Shown here: positions 10,901 through 25,900 of the stretch, in pieces
How the letters are laid out: each line of letters opens with the position of its first letter
Position numbering within the stretch: the stretch's first letter is position 1
Source of the DNA: Bolinopsis microptera
Lineage: Eukaryota > Ctenophora > Tentaculata > Lobata > Bolinopsidae
Reading direction: 5' to 3'
Assembly (NCBI RefSeq): GCF_026151205.1
Contig: NC_087084.1
Coordinates: 6,257,538 to 6,317,537 of the forward strand
DNA length: 60,000 nt
Position numbers and translations under genes: made by a program
The notes under the pieces: generated by a model
What the model saw: the letters and a program-made list of their open reading frames with translations, nothing else
Databases searched by the model: none
Told to the model about the DNA's origin: nothing

Positions 10901-13900
10901 TGATGCTCCCACCTTCCTCAAACGTTAAACTCATCCTAGCTGTCTTGACTACCTTGGGGGACATTTGATGTCGTTATTGCAGTTTATATTGTATCTAGTG
11001 ACGCAGGTCAGCTAATGGTGGAGTGGGAAGTGGAAGTAGGTGAAAGCTGCAGCTTGCTGCTGATTCTATGTCTTACAGTGGGTTAGAGAACGTAATGAAA
11101 AAGATCATTCCACAATTCGATAAACGATGTAAGAACAAAGAAAAGGGTTCTATAAAACAATCTCAACTGATATAGACTTTTAGTTGAGGCTCAGATATGT
11201 TTGCTCGTAGTAAATCACAATAAATTCGTGGCGTTAAAACTTCAACGACTGATAATGGTTGCTTCATGATAGTTCCCACTTTTTCGTGCAACCTAATAGA
11301 CCCAGACACCTAGCTTATTAGCTAATTGGAAGGAAATAATATTTAATTTCGAGTCTGTTATCGACTAATCATTTAGTATAGGCAGCGATGTTACAGCTGA
11401 CCTGCATTCCACACTCCACAGTCTACTCTACGTTAGCATGCACTAGTGAATTGACTTGTATATACTGCCTCAGTTATAAAATTAACAACAAATTGGGGAG
11501 GCCGACAAAGGGGGGCCCTCGATTATCAGGGGTCAGATCATATCACCAATTAGTTATTAGTGACGTTAAAGAGTATGTGCAAGCTATTAAAGAGCAGCAG
11601 GTCATTACTGACTTTCATATCGACAGGTTGAGTGTTGGTAAGACACCCGCTAAGAGGCGAAGGACTTGCCGGGGTCCGGACTCTACGGCGTGAGAATCTA
11701 TGGCGTAAGACTCCAACCCTAACCCTAACCCTAACCCTAACCCTAACCCTAACCCTAACCCTAACCCTAATCCTAACCCTAACCCTAACCCGCCGTAGAG
11801 TCTACACCTCAGATCAATAAAATATGATAAAGTATATAACAAAACGTAAGTAAAAGTCTAATAGAATATAAATCTCACTTAGTAATATTACAGTCTACAT
11901 TAGGAAGTAAAGTTGGGACGTTCTGCACGTATGCAAGATAAGTAAGAGAAATGCAAGATAAGTAAGAGAAATTGTTGTATCATTGATTATTGATGATTGA
12001 TTAATGTAATTGAGGTAATTAATCGTTTCTATATTTAGGGGTTTACAACTTATGAACACATCGTTTCACTGGTCTTCTGATATATTACAGAAATAAATGT
12101 TAAGTGTCTATTATGATGCTGAAGAAATGAACATTGGTTTTAACCTCAAATTGTGGAGCGTGTATATAAAGGGATATTGTGCTGACAGATGTAAGTTGGA
12201 ATGGTAAAAGTATTATAAACAAAGTTGGGAGGTAAAAAACCAAGATCAAATATCAATCAATAAAAGTCGAAACTAACGGGTTGTAGCTTTTGGAACGGTC
12301 TTATAGTCATTATCTCTGTTCATTAGTTCATTAGTTCATTGTCATAAAACAGCGTACATGGATTGGAAATCTTAATAACCTTAACCTGGTAACCTTGTAA
12401 CCTTAACCTGGTAACCTTGTTGCATGCACAAAAGCAATTCTAACTGCAGATCCACATTTTTTCAAACAAACTGAATCTACACAAAATTGTACGCGTCTGC
12501 AAAGTGCAAACTAAACGTTTGGTTAAAGACTACAGAAAAGCAACCTTTCTTTAATTAAACTATTAAACTCGTGAGCCAAAAGTGACCTGCTTTTGAATTT
12601 GTACTAAGAGTTGAGGCGTCATCTTGAATTAGTGCTACTTGGTGATATTTTCTATAAATTCCAGGATATACAGATAGCCGGATAAATAATCTAGTTACCC
12701 AAACTTGATATAATTTATAAAGATAATGTAGTTTCTTTTTGTACATAGTCAGATATATTTTAACCTATTTAAACTAGATCAGAGTGGCACTGGCAGGCTC
12801 TCCAGTAAAGCTTCAACCGTGGTCCATGACCTTCAAATGACACTGCTTAATGTAGGTCCTTTGTACAAACAAATCCAATACTGACCAGAATATTTCCGTG
12901 AAGATAAAAACAGCAAAGTAGACAATAGGTCAGCATCCCGGTACAACTGAAGGTAATACCGGGCAGCTATCGCAACCACGCAGGATTATTCACTGTACCA
13001 CGCTCATTACTAATCATGCGCCAGTATTCCTCCCCACGTGGTATGACGTCATGTCACGTGGTACGACGTCATGTCACGTGGTGTCACTACTCACGCTCAG
13101 TCAGGATACCACCGCTTATGTAAACAATCAGGTAGTGTCATATTGCTTACAGTTGTCATATACACCGTGTGTGATTAGCAAATTAGGGCCCGGGAAACTG
13201 GGGACTACCTGGTTCTCAGCCGTAACAAGGCCCTAACTAGTTCTGATAGTATCTCTAACGGATATTTGAAGGGCTTTGTTAGCTCTCATATTTCCAATGT
13301 AACCTGGTTAGGACTACTGACTGGTAGTAGTAGTAACAGGTTGGCTGCCACAAAGCCAGCATTGAGGCGGGCAAACAAAGCTCTGGCAATAATTTTTGCC
13401 ATGACCAAAACCGCAAAAACCGCATTTGTTCATGACTTAGACAAACAAAATATTTCTATGTCCTTTTAAACAAACAAATAGCCCAAAGTCAAAAAAAACA
13501 CTATTCAAGAAAAACCTCAACTATCACTGCCCACATACATCCTAAAAGTAAAATATTTCCTCGCAGATACAAATTTTATGTTTTCTGTGGCCCGCTCGCT
13601 TCGCTAGGCCCCAGAAAATGTTTTGCGTTCTTGCTTGGCCACATTAAAATCTACAATAACAAAATATCTGAAGCCCTTCAAAATAGTGTGTTACAAAATG
13701 GATTTCTTCTACAACCCACAAGTAAAACATGGCCAGCTTGCACCATCTGGTGTAGTTATCACAAATTATTATATGTGCCTTGAAGAGTAGAGGCAACCAT
13801 ATCCTGAAAAATTTAGAGTGCATGCAACTGAAACTTTCACACAGACAGGAATTGAAGATATGTTTGCAAAAATTCTCACACAGTTCAAGGCCTAGAAGCA

Positions 13901-16900
13901 ATTTAGCAATAGAGATCATTTTCAAACACAGTTTCAAAAACGATCCAAAAAACTGTTAGTTTTTTCTTCTTTCATTTGTCAACAATTTTGAATTATTTTT
14001 TGAAAATTTCCTCTTCACCAACAAAAAAATTTGTATCAAAATTTTTCAAAATGAGATCTTAAACTTTTAAAATTTCCTCTTGGGCACCAAAAATTTCCAT
14101 CGAAAATTTCCTTGAAGATTATCTGCCAATCTGCTATGGTTTCTGGCTGTGGGCTGAACTATGGCACTAAGTGTAATGGCACTATTTTAAACATCTATTA
14201 TATTAAGACGCAATGAAACTACCGGACCACCGATGTATGGGGACTTGCCACCCCATGGCAACATTAAAATATATCGACTCTGTTCGTTTATCGTTTCCTG
14301 TTAATGTAAAACTCCGTTACAAATTGATATCGGGTCTCAATAAGAGGTCTAGACTGCCTAGGCATCAAACCTTGGCAGTCGGTAATTTTCTTCTTCCTCG
14401 GAGCCAACTGACCCTAGGGACCAGAGGATAAAGGCGTAGAGACTGTATGAATCTACAAAAAACGGGATAATAGGAATCACAAAGTGTATATTACATAATT
14501 ATTTTAAACATCTATTATTATTATCTAACGAGATAATTAAAACCTGGCTTTATGGGCAATATACCGATATTTACTCAGTGGTAATGTATTAAATAGTAAA
14601 CACTCGAACAACAACTTGGCACTGAGGTGCATAGAACCTTAAATAAACAAAAGAACTGTAGTCCTGAAACTATGTGGTATTAATAACTTGTACAGTGGAA
14701 GCCGCTAGAAAGTAAACAATAGCTCCATGAAATTTTCATGTCCTGTTTACTATAAAGTTCATTGTGTTAGTCGAAAAGTTCTCTTGGGAGTTGGGACCTT
14801 AATTAGAATCAGATTTAGAACCGGAAATATCATGGCATCATGCGCTAAAAATAGTGTGTGAATATTGTGCATAATGTGCAGCATTGGATCGTCTAGAAGA
14901 AGGAGGTGAGTAAAGTCAGGCAATAACGAATCTCACAGAAAATAAGAACTACCACTGCAGGTGTAACGGAAACTGCAGGTGTAACGGAAACTGACATAAT
15001 TAAGAGGACCAGACACAGGAGCGTAGCAACATTAGCAACTTATCGTAGAGACAGTGTGGCTACTTTTACTAAAGTTTCCGAGACTCTGTCGGTTCCAAGT
15101 GTTTGTCGTAAGACAACCAATGAGACACTTAAAACATCAGGCGTGACTGACGAGGTAGCCACAACAAGTAAAGCGTCTGAAGTGCTCCCAGGTCCAAGTT
15201 CAAGCATGACTGCTCATTCTACGAATATCATCGAGACACCAAAAACATCGCGCGTGAATACTAAGAGAAAGGTGGATAAGGTGGAAAGGTGTGTGTCCCC
15301 TAAAGAACAAAGTGAAGATCAAGAAGCAAAGAAATCTAGATTAGATAAAGACTTTGAAGTAGAACAAGTACAATCAAAATGAACGGAAACGGTTTCAATA
15401 GATACAAACACTCTGATTACTTTGCCCAACCAGATAGGACACGTCGCAATAAGTGTGAGATTTAACAGCAACAATATGTTTATTGGAAAGCTGCCAAATA
15501 AAATTAAAGACAATGATAAAAATGTAGGAACTGGCTGTCTTTTCCTGCGAGAGCGGAAGTTCATTTTACGGTGAACTATTAAAATATCAAAACATGCCAA
15601 ACTTTTTTATTCTTTGTAACATAATATCTTGCTCCTTTTAGAACGCAAGCTGTCGTGTGGCAACCACGAGAGTAACACGATGGTAGCAGCATGACAGGAT
15701 ACTCATTGGACAATGGACACTTTGTGTCGGAAGTAGATACAGTTTTTGCCAATTTTACACGGTTAAAATGCACCAAATTTCAAATTTTTGTCTTGTGCCG
15801 TTCCATAAGCAATTTATAGAACTCCTGACAAAACTCGTGCCCTCGGCACGAGTTTGGTCAGGAGTTCTATAACTTACCTTACTACAGTAGCAGCCCGATT
15901 TACCGCGGACTTTGGGGAAAAGAAATTATAACTAATAAATCGGTGTTTGCGGTAAATCGGGGATTTACTGTATTTCAAATGTATGTGTATTACCGGAGGG
16001 GGTAAGCACACAACATGATCAAGACTGGATGAATGATGTGGCTTGACTGCGCTGACCCTTTATACTTGTTCCATCTCTACGATTGCTTGTTGAAAAGTAG
16101 CTCTCCTGGAAAATTGGAAACATGACCGGAAGTAAATTAGGACTGGTGAAGTCACGTTTCCAGTCTCACTCAACTTCCTAACCAAATCAGCAGTGATGAG
16201 TGGTGACAGCTAACACCCAGTTATTGCAGACACAACGTCATAAGATCGAGTGTCTATCTCAAATACCATTAAATTTAACCTACCATGAAGCATTCTTACG
16301 GAAGTAGAGTGGGTCTGGTAATTAGGTATTTACGTAATTAGGTTTAATAAGCAATACTCGATTCAGACATTACTTTCTGATACCTGATGCAGATGGATGC
16401 TTTTGATATCGTAATCGAATATAAGTGATAGATAATCCGCCATTATAATAACTAGTTAGCACTTAGCATGGTATTGAAGTGTGAAGATCAACTGATCAGC
16501 AACTGATTGCTTGTGATAGGCGATAGCTTATGATTGCTTGTGACCCATAAATGGTATTTTAATCAGCGTACACCTACCGTCTTTTACCTATCTCTACCCT
16601 TATTAATTCCCGACTTCCAATATTTACTTTCTGCGGAATATAGAAAGGTGGCTGATGAAAAATAGGTTTATCTCAGAAACACTAATTCTACTGACACGTC
16701 AACAATGAACAATGAACCGAGGCGTGGAAGGTATTCGAGGTTCTAAAAATTACCACAGATTGTTGATAACTTACACGTATGTCGCAGCTTTCAGGTTCAA
16801 TCCAAGTAAAAAATTCGTTCTGCGGAAAAATTATAAATATATTTCAGGGTCGATACTATTGCTTGTCTGTCTGTATGTTTGACTGTCAGTATATTTGTTT

Positions 16901-19900
16901 GTATGTTTATTTGTCTGTATGTTTACGAGTTTACTAACGAGTCTGTTTTTGGCAGGTGTTCCTGTGTATACTGGCAAAGACACTAAGATGGCGCTCAACC
17001 AGGCGCAAGCCCAGTACAAGTTACCCTCTATCGAATGGTAAGTGTTGTATCTCTAGTTACGAAATAATATCTGCATACTGCGACTTGCATTTGAAAGTAT
17101 CTCTAGTCTGATAACAGAGATCATATATATTCCGCTGCAAGTGAAATGATCATGAGTCACGATTCGTGACTGTGTTTTGACGGTGACAAATTTATCACTA
17201 GAGTAAGATATGAAATTAGTACAGTTTATTAACTGATTAACCAATTATTTAATTAATCGATTAATTAATCACCTGTACCCTCCATTCCAGGAAAATGAAC
17301 ATGTACATTCTGTTCTTCTGCTTCATGGTAGTTGCCCTGGCAACAGTACTAACAATAGTGGAGTTCTTCTGGGAGGTTGAGTGTGATAAGAGGGCTCTTT
17401 ACAGGACACGTGTTACTTTCAGTCACAGTGTAAGTCTGTTCAAACACAAGGATTTATTTCTTTGCGTGAGATGAATTCTACTTTGTTAGAATCACGTCTT
17501 TTTGAAGGTTTTGGAGCAGAAGAATTGATCATCATACATAGAACAATCAAAATTAAAATAATCTCTGAAGTCATTCCCAAGTTGTATTCTTAAACTTAAT
17601 TTGAATTAATAAATTTTATGGACACCTGCTGATGGCCTAGTTACCCTGTCACTCTATCAACTATCCAAACCATGTGACCACAAGGTCGCAAATTTAACTA
17701 GTAGTCACATGTTTCAATTTTCGTTCAATTTTCGTTCAATTTTCGTTCAATTTTCGTTCAATTTTCGTTCAGATGCATCAAAAAGATGCATTTTTAACGC
17801 GTAACTCGAGTATCATTGTATGAATACAATATTGACGTAAAAATCAGCTTTGACAGTGGATTTGTTGCACGCAGTTCACCATGCCAGACGATTGTACTAA
17901 TTTGATGCGTACGGTTTTGATGCGTACGGTTTTTATGTTCTCGAAAGATTGTGTTGAGTATTTCTTACCTATATGACAAGTACCATAATTTTGTTTTCCT
18001 TATCGAACACACTTCTCAAAGATAGTAAGCTTGTTTAAAAAACGTTGTTTGTACACCATCATACCTCCGTAGCTCAGAGTAAAAAATATGACAGCCCGGA
18101 TAAATAATTTCGACACAGACTTCACCAAGTTTATAACAAAGGCAAACACTAACAGAACTATACGACACTCAGTAAAAGTTGTGACAAAGACAGAGATGTT
18201 AGAAGTAAGCGGTGCTGTTATATCTCAACACAGTGAGGTCATGATGAAAATTGTTCAAAATGATGAGGTTTTCTTGAATGATTATGAATTTGCTGAGGAG
18301 TGTGTGATGATTCTACATGGAGGAAGTGTAGTACTCACCGAGGATAACTGTGAGGAAATTATTAAGTTTGGGATCCAGTTTCGTTTGACTGATCTGATCG
18401 AGCATGGACTTGAATACATAGCATCAGTGTTAACTGATGGAAGGAATTTGAGGAATTGGGCAATGGTTTGCTATCGTGCTCACAGGTTTGCTGGATCTTG
18501 TAACTTGGAAGCTAACATTGAATATTTCTGGCCGCTTGAAGACTTCGTGAAGTCTCTGTCGACGCCCACGATAGATGAACTTGTGGCTGATATCAATCTT
18601 ACCGAAGGAGCTAAAGTTATCTTGGAAATGATGAAGAATGGGATTCTGGCGAAAACATTTTTACGCGTTTTTAGTTCATTGATAGATCGATCAAACATTG
18701 ACGAAATTTTAACATCATTTGTACAGGTCGAAAATTATGATTTGTACACGGAGGCTTTTTGGCACTGTAACAAATGTTATATTTCGTATTTCTTCTCTAT
18801 GATCGAAGTATATATTCGACATAAAATGCCGAATAAACAACTAAAGATATACCAAAATCTAAAGAAGTTCATACTGCGGGAAATGAAAACCAAGGAACTC
18901 AAATTCAAATCAGATCACAGTGATTTGTTGACTTCGTGGAAAAATTACAGTGAAGAGAAAATAAAACAAGTTTGCAAGGTGTTTGAGACCGATTTCTATG
19001 TTATGGAGGTGTTGATGTCGTGGGTCACACTAAATAAACCGGATCTTAAGACAGTTCGGCAACTATGTAATCTGATCGACACATCTAGGATACCAGCTAA
19101 AGAGTACTTGGAACATGTGACACAAGTGTTTAAGACAGAGGGCTATATCGTCTCACTTTATCTCGGAGATTGTAGAGTTAGACTCGTCTCACTTAATGTC
19201 GGAGATTATGTTAATAAACTTACGTATACCTTCAATGATGGTCATAATGTTATGGAGAGACGATTAGATATTGATATTGATGAAATAGCCAATTTTGCTA
19301 TAATTATCAACAAAGATGGGGTAAAAACAGACCCCGAAGTTACCAATTACAGTTGGATAATATATGGCAGAACGGTGGAGGGTAAACAGATTCCTTTCTA
19401 TACTGACATACAGGCTGCACTTAAAGTGGAGACTGTGTACGATCTTAAGACATGTGTTTTGTGTTTAGTATCCCCTTAGCTTCGTTTGAGACTTGAAGTT
19501 GCTGCCATGATTGTTGAAAAACCTGTGTACGTTATGTATGGGAATTGATAATTTTGTGAAAACACTGTTGTAAACTATCCACCTGACTTATTTTGACGTA
19601 TTTTATATGAACTGGAAAATAAAATGTACGTTTATTTAAATTTACTAATCATTCTGAAACTAATTATGTGAAGTGTTAGATTTTATAAATACGATTTAAA
19701 CATGTGGACGATTAGTATTTTGCCTCAGAAAATTGTATATGATTGTACGATATTTGACAAACCTTATACGAAAAACTTATTGAAAAATGTTTTTATTTGA
19801 AACTTTCCTATTATAATCTTGCGACATTTGCAGCCAAACTGATCGACATTTGAATACAATGAGTAATTTTCTGAATTAACTAACACTGTACATTTTCTTC

Positions 19901-22900
19901 AGATTGGAGGCTTCCTAAACGATTTCTTCTCCTTCATCGTACTTTTCAACTACGTTATCCCTATCTCGCTGTACGTCACCGTGGAGGCTGTCAAGTTCAT
20001 CTCTAGTTACTTTGTCAAGTGGGATCTTGAAATGTATCATGCGGTAAGTCAGTCGGTCAGTCGGTAAGTCGGTCAGTCGGTCAGTTGGTCGGTCGGTCAG
20101 TTGGTCGGTCGGTCGGTAAGTCAGTCAGACAGTCAGTCAGTCGGTCGGTCGGTCGGTCGGTCGGTCGGTCGGTCGGTCGGTCGGTCGGTCGGTCGGTCGG
20201 TCGGTCGGTTGGTCGGTCGGTCGGTCGGTCGGTCGGTCGGTCGGTCGGTCGGTCGGTCGGTCGGTCGGTCGGTCGGTCGGTCGGTCGGTCGGTAAGTCGG
20301 TCGGTCGGTCGGTCGGTCGGTCGGTCGGTCGGTCAGTCGGTTGGTCGGTCAGTCGGTCGGTCGGTCGGTCGGTCGGTCGGTCGGTCGGTCGGTCGGTCGG
20401 TAAGTCGGTCGGTCGGTAAGTCGGTCGGTCGGTCGGTCGGTCGGTCGGTCGGTCGGTCGTCGGTCGGTCGGTCGTCGGTCTGTCAGTCGGTCAGTCAGTC
20501 AGTCAATCAGTCAGTCAATCAGTCAGTCAGTCAGTCAGTCAGTCAGTCAGTCAGTCAATCAGTGTGTCAGTCAATCAGTCTGTCACTCTGTTAAATGACA
20601 CCACCACTTACAGGAGACAGATACACCAGCTAAAGCGAACACGTCAGATCTTAACGAGGAGCTCGGGCAGATAGAGTACGTGTTCTCTGATAAAACTGGT
20701 TAGTGTTAGTAGTAGTAGTACTAACTAGTACAAATCGTGATTTTCTCAGATCCTCGCGACAATTCACGATTTTTAAAGTTCTCCGCGATTAATCGCGCAT
20801 TTTCCTTTAAATCTGGTGACCGATAATTCCCGTATTTTCCTTTAAATCTGCGGGTCAAATATCACGTTATCTACAAGTATATGGAACCAATCACGTCCAC
20901 AGCCTTCCGAATGTAGAGATGTAGGTACGGACTTCGAAAATCAAAAAACCATTTTTGGCTAATAATGATCAGGGTAGCATGAATAGATGAATCGTGAACA
21001 AAAGTAGTTTCTAGAAAAACTTTGAAAAAATGTTCACTTATAAAATTTTCGGTCCGAGTCATGCTCGATACGTACCTCTGAAGGCAGAGCTACCGCTTCC
21101 TAGCTCGCACTGCAAAGGGGAGGCCTGCCTTCCGAGATCGCATTACAATGGGAAAGCATCGACTCCAAAATCGTACAAACATCGAGGAGTATGTAATTGT
21201 ACTAGGTACTGACTTCAGAAAACCGAAAAGAAAAAATGTTATGCGATCATAATAATCAGGGTAGCATGAATCATCACATGGCATGGAGTACGTTTAGACA
21301 CTTGATTATGATATTATCATTTAAGAATGTGTAGTGTGTAGTAATAGTATGTGACTGGAGATTGTCGAGAATGTGTACTGTTTAGTGTGTGAACGGCAAT
21401 TCCAGAACATGTAAGACTATTGTCCCTTGATCCTCGAGTCTCTCCCGATCGGCGCCGCGATTTTAGGCCAAAATAATCGCGATTTTCTTTTATCCTTGAT
21501 AGTTAGTGCTATTCGATTCAATAACGGACTAGTCGAATTACTGTAGCAGTAAATTGTCGTGCCGAGCTGATCTTGTAAGTTTTAAAATAGAGTTCCACTA
21601 AAGATCTATCATGAATTATTCACTAAATTAATTCATTAATCACTAACTATACCAGGAACGCTGACGGAGAACGAGTTAGTGTTCAGGAAGTGTTCCATAG
21701 AAGGTGTAAAATACGCTGCAGGTGACGGAGTCCTCATAGAGGAAGCTTCCCAGATAGCTGTAGACCTTGCCAACCAAAACGTGGGTCTTATCATTAATTT
21801 GTTAATTAATTGTATTTTAACGCACCACAGACTTCTATAACAGATTTTGAGCCTAGTTTCCCTTAACAACAGGCAACAAATTTCTTGAGTTTGTAGTGGC
21901 ATTGATAACAATGCCACTGCGCACTCTTTTATTGAGCTATGACGTCATGAGCTAAAACTTTTAATTTTTTACGTCATCAGCTGTGATTCAGTTATGAGGG
22001 GTGTTTTGTAAATTAACACTATCCTCCCCCTCAGGTAAAAGATTTCCTGATAACAATGTCACTGTGCCACTCGGTCTTTACTACTGAACAACAGGGGAAC
22101 TTGAAGTACGAGGCTAGCTCCCCGGACGAGAAGGCACTGGTCGAGGCTGCTGCTGAGTGAGTTATTTGTGACGTAACATTCTTTAAGTTATGACGTCATT
22201 TGTTATTTTATTATGTCATCGTTTATGATTCAGTTACGAGGGGTGGACGTAGTGTCGAAAAGTGTCAAATAATAAGCAATCGTTTTTTTTGCCATTTCCA
22301 GTCTGTCGCTTCCTTGTCTAGTTGATCTCATCCATTTCAACTAAACAATAACACGGCCCAAAAAAGATGAATAATCTACCTAACTTGATCAGATACGGTA
22401 TAAAGTTCATGTTCGCGTCCCGTAACTCTCGGAAGATAAGAGTGGAAGGTAACCTAGATCGGTACGAGTTCCTCTATATCCTACCCTTTGATAATACCCG
22501 GAAACGAATGAGTATTATTCTCCGGGATCCCAGTGGGAAGGTTAGTTTTGTTATTGTATTATTAAAGTTATATTTAGTGATTCAATCAAAGAAATTTAAC
22601 TTATGGATCTGATTTTTTATTTGACCCATTGAGTTATTTGTTCTTGGTTGGATCACTGAACAAAAATCAAATCAATAAATCTACATTCAACATCAATGTT
22701 TTGTATTTTTTTATTTAAAAATTGAATTAATTATCATATATATAAATCAAGCGTTACATTTACTGGGTTTTTTTCATACAAATTATTTACAATCGAAATG
22801 ACTTAATTGTATATGGTTATCTATTATTCAAAACACAGCTTCGCAAAAAATGTTATTAAAAGAACGGATCAGGTGTCTGACAGAAAATCAGTATTCTAAC

Positions 22901-25900
22901 TTAAACATACAGTATTAAACCGTTAATGTTTTGGAAAAAATTCTGTTCCCAGTTTCACTTATTAAGATTCTTATTGATAATATTCAGATACGAATCACTT
23001 GTTCAGGTTACGTAGTTAATAATAATCAAAATTAAAACAAAAAATGTTTAGTATGGTTTAATTATTGGTTCTACTCTATCGAACGATCACAGCAAAATAT
23101 AATTATAATTTAGATAAATATTGTTCCTACAGTTTCACTTGAAATGTATTATCGGAGTCAATATAGAATATCTTAACGTTTGAGTATTAAGTTAACGTCT
23201 TCTTCTTCATTTGCTCTTCCTCCAGCGTCCTTTTCACTGCCTCGTACACTAGGAATTTCTCTAGCAAGTTCGCTTATAACTACGGGCTGGTTTACTGTAT
23301 TTGGTTCCACTTGCTTAAACAGAAGGATTGCCAGGAGAATCAGGAGAATCGCTGAGATAACTCCAAGTATAATTATCAGAGTCAGATACAGATCTGAAAA
23401 TTAGTACATTTTAATTAATTTGTTATCGTATTAGTCGAGTCGTAACTATTCGATTATAATTTATAATCGTTGCCTGGTTTGGATTGTGCTTTTAGAATAA
23501 TTTGGGGCTTATCGAATATTCGGTGTTCGGTAGTACTTGGTAACCGGGTGGATGGGAGGGGGCCATTTTTCCTCAACTTTTGGTCAAATGGGCATGTGCT
23601 ATGTGCATCGATGGGCATTACTGTTTATGCCTTAAACATCGAAAACTTGAGTTATATTAGCAAGTGCCAAGTACTTCTATATTTCAGCCCAGTAGACTAT
23701 GATATCAGAAATATTGATTTTTTATTTTTCGATTATAACCGATTTTTATCGAATTTTGACCAAAATATGATGAAAATTATGGAATTACGGTTACCTAGTT
23801 GTTGTTCTTTATCCTTAAGATCAGATTTCATCTCCTCAAGCTCTGTCAGGATTGTGTTCATCTGCTGTTTTTTATCATCAAGATCAGATTTCGTCACCTC
23901 AAGATCGGATTTTGTCACCTCAAGCTCTGTCAGAGTTGTGTTCATCTGCTTTTCCTTTTCCTCCAGATAAAATTTAGTCTTCTCAAACTCTGCCAAAGTT
24001 GTGTTTATCTGCTGTTCTTTATCCTTCAGATCAGATTTAGTCTTCTGAAGTAACATTTTTAGCCTAGATATGCACCCACTTCCGATCTCAGATACATCCC
24101 CGTTCCTAGTCTCTAGCAGTATTTGTTCCCACTTGATGGCTCTCACCACCCCAAACGTCTCTTCTATTTCAGTGCACTTGTCTTTTGCCATCTCCTGAAC
24201 TTCAGTGCTACTCAGTTCCTTGGAGAATAAGTTGAGCTTATACAGCTCCCCTCCAAATATATTGCGCTGCTCCATCCCTCCACCATAACTGTCCTGATCG
24301 TTACCGATTACAAGATAACCGTCGGTACTGAGTCTGTATCCCGGGGGTGTTGGCCTGCTGCCAATAAGCTGTCCGTTAAGGTACACTCTATATATTAGGG
24401 ATGACATGCTCCAGGTTCCACAGTAATGGTACCAAGTCCCTGATGGAACTGAGCTCATCTCACTTGTCAAATCCCAGTATTGGTCGAAGATGACGTTGTA
24501 GCCATCACTTGATATAAAGAGCTCGTTGTACAGGGTGTTTCGAGACTCGTGTCCAAATTTTGAATGGCTCTCAAAATCTAAAAAATGAGACAAACGGTAT
24601 ACTTTTTGTTTTAAATTGTAGACAAATTATTACATTTTAAAATACATAACAAAAATAAATCTAATATTTTAACAATTTTTCGAACCAAGCCCCCTTTCTG
24701 CATAGAAGGTTTTGAACCCTCGGAAGCATATTGTCTATTGCACGTTTTACCATGTCAATTTTTAACTTTTTAGCCTCCCTTCTGATATTGTTTTTTAGCT
24801 CATCTACTGTTTGTGGGACTGGGTCTGAATAGACACGTTCTTTCAGATAGCCCCACAAAAAGAAATCAGCCGGATTCAGGTCAGGGCTGTAGGGAGGCCA
24901 GCTGAACTCAGCTTTCCTCGATATCAGTCTTTCCCCAAAATGCTCCTTCAGCCAAGCCAAACTTTCGTGCGAACAGTGTGGAGGGGCCCCGTCTTGTTGG
25001 AATATACAGGAATCAAGTATTTTTTTCCTTTTAAGTACTGGGATTACCTTTCCACGCAACATAGCAATGTAATTTGCTGTCCTTATCGTCTCTGCCTTCT
25101 CTTCTTCATTCTCGAAAAAGTGGGGTCCGAAGACACCATGGTAACTGAGGCCCATCCAAACAGTCACCTTTTCTCTGGTTTTTGGACCTTCCACGGTGGC
25201 ATAGGGTTGCTTATCTGACCAGATTCGGGCATTCTGAGTATTAACCCACCCTGATAGTTGGAAGTGAGCTTCATCGGAGACAATAAGGTTCTTCAAAAAG
25301 TTTTGATCAGACTCAATTTTGCTAGCAAATTGCTTGGCAAAGTCCACTCTTTGCTGCTTGTTGGCTGCCGTCTGTTCTTGCAACATCTGAATTTTGTATG
25401 GGTATTTGCCTAACTCCTTTCTCAAGATCCTCCAAACGGTTGTGGTAGATAGCTTAGTTCTCTTAGCGATGTTCCTTACAGAACGTCGAGGGCTTTTGTC
25501 AAGGATTTGGTCGACTTTTTTGATGTTTTTCTCATTAACTGCCGTTTTTGCACCCCCACCTGTTGGTTTCCTTCTGAGAGTCAATTCTCTCTCAAATTTC
25601 GTCACTTGTCGCTGAATAGTCCTAAGATGAATTTTCCTGCCTGCATTACCGTATTTCTTTGAAAGTGCCCTCCTAGCAGCAGTCCAACTGCTTCTGTTGA
25701 CATAGAAAAGCTTGACCATGTCTACTCTCATTTCGTCTGATATGCCAGATTTTGACATTTTTTCGAAGAAAATTTCGAAAGGATACAAATTTGAGAAAAG
25801 ATGAGTTTTGAAACGAATTTGTGAGAGATAACTGAAATGTAAGGTATAACCAGCATTTTAAAACCGATTGCATCTAATTTTGCTCCTTCATAAAATTAAA

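Noticed and set aside
11679-11802. Chromosome end
   Set aside because: Genes continue on both sides, and the P4-ATPase spans it.
11615-11842. Frames of alternating L/G or T/L across the telomeric tract
   Set aside because: By-product of (CCCTAA)n.
13644-13937. 97-codon minus-strand frame rich in C, F and I
   Set aside because: No ATG at the start, no matching splice sites and no recognisable domain.
20085-20594. 169-codon frame of V, G, R and S
   Set aside because: It is a translation of the GTCG tetranucleotide array inside an intron.
24533-24593. Pentraxin fragment starting with an ATG at 24593
   Set aside because: These codons come from the mariner end; the true pentraxin frame resumes at 24528.
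25759-25788. Mariner transposase start at 25788
   Set aside because: That codon is TTG on the coding strand; the ATG at 25758 begins a normal mariner N-terminus.
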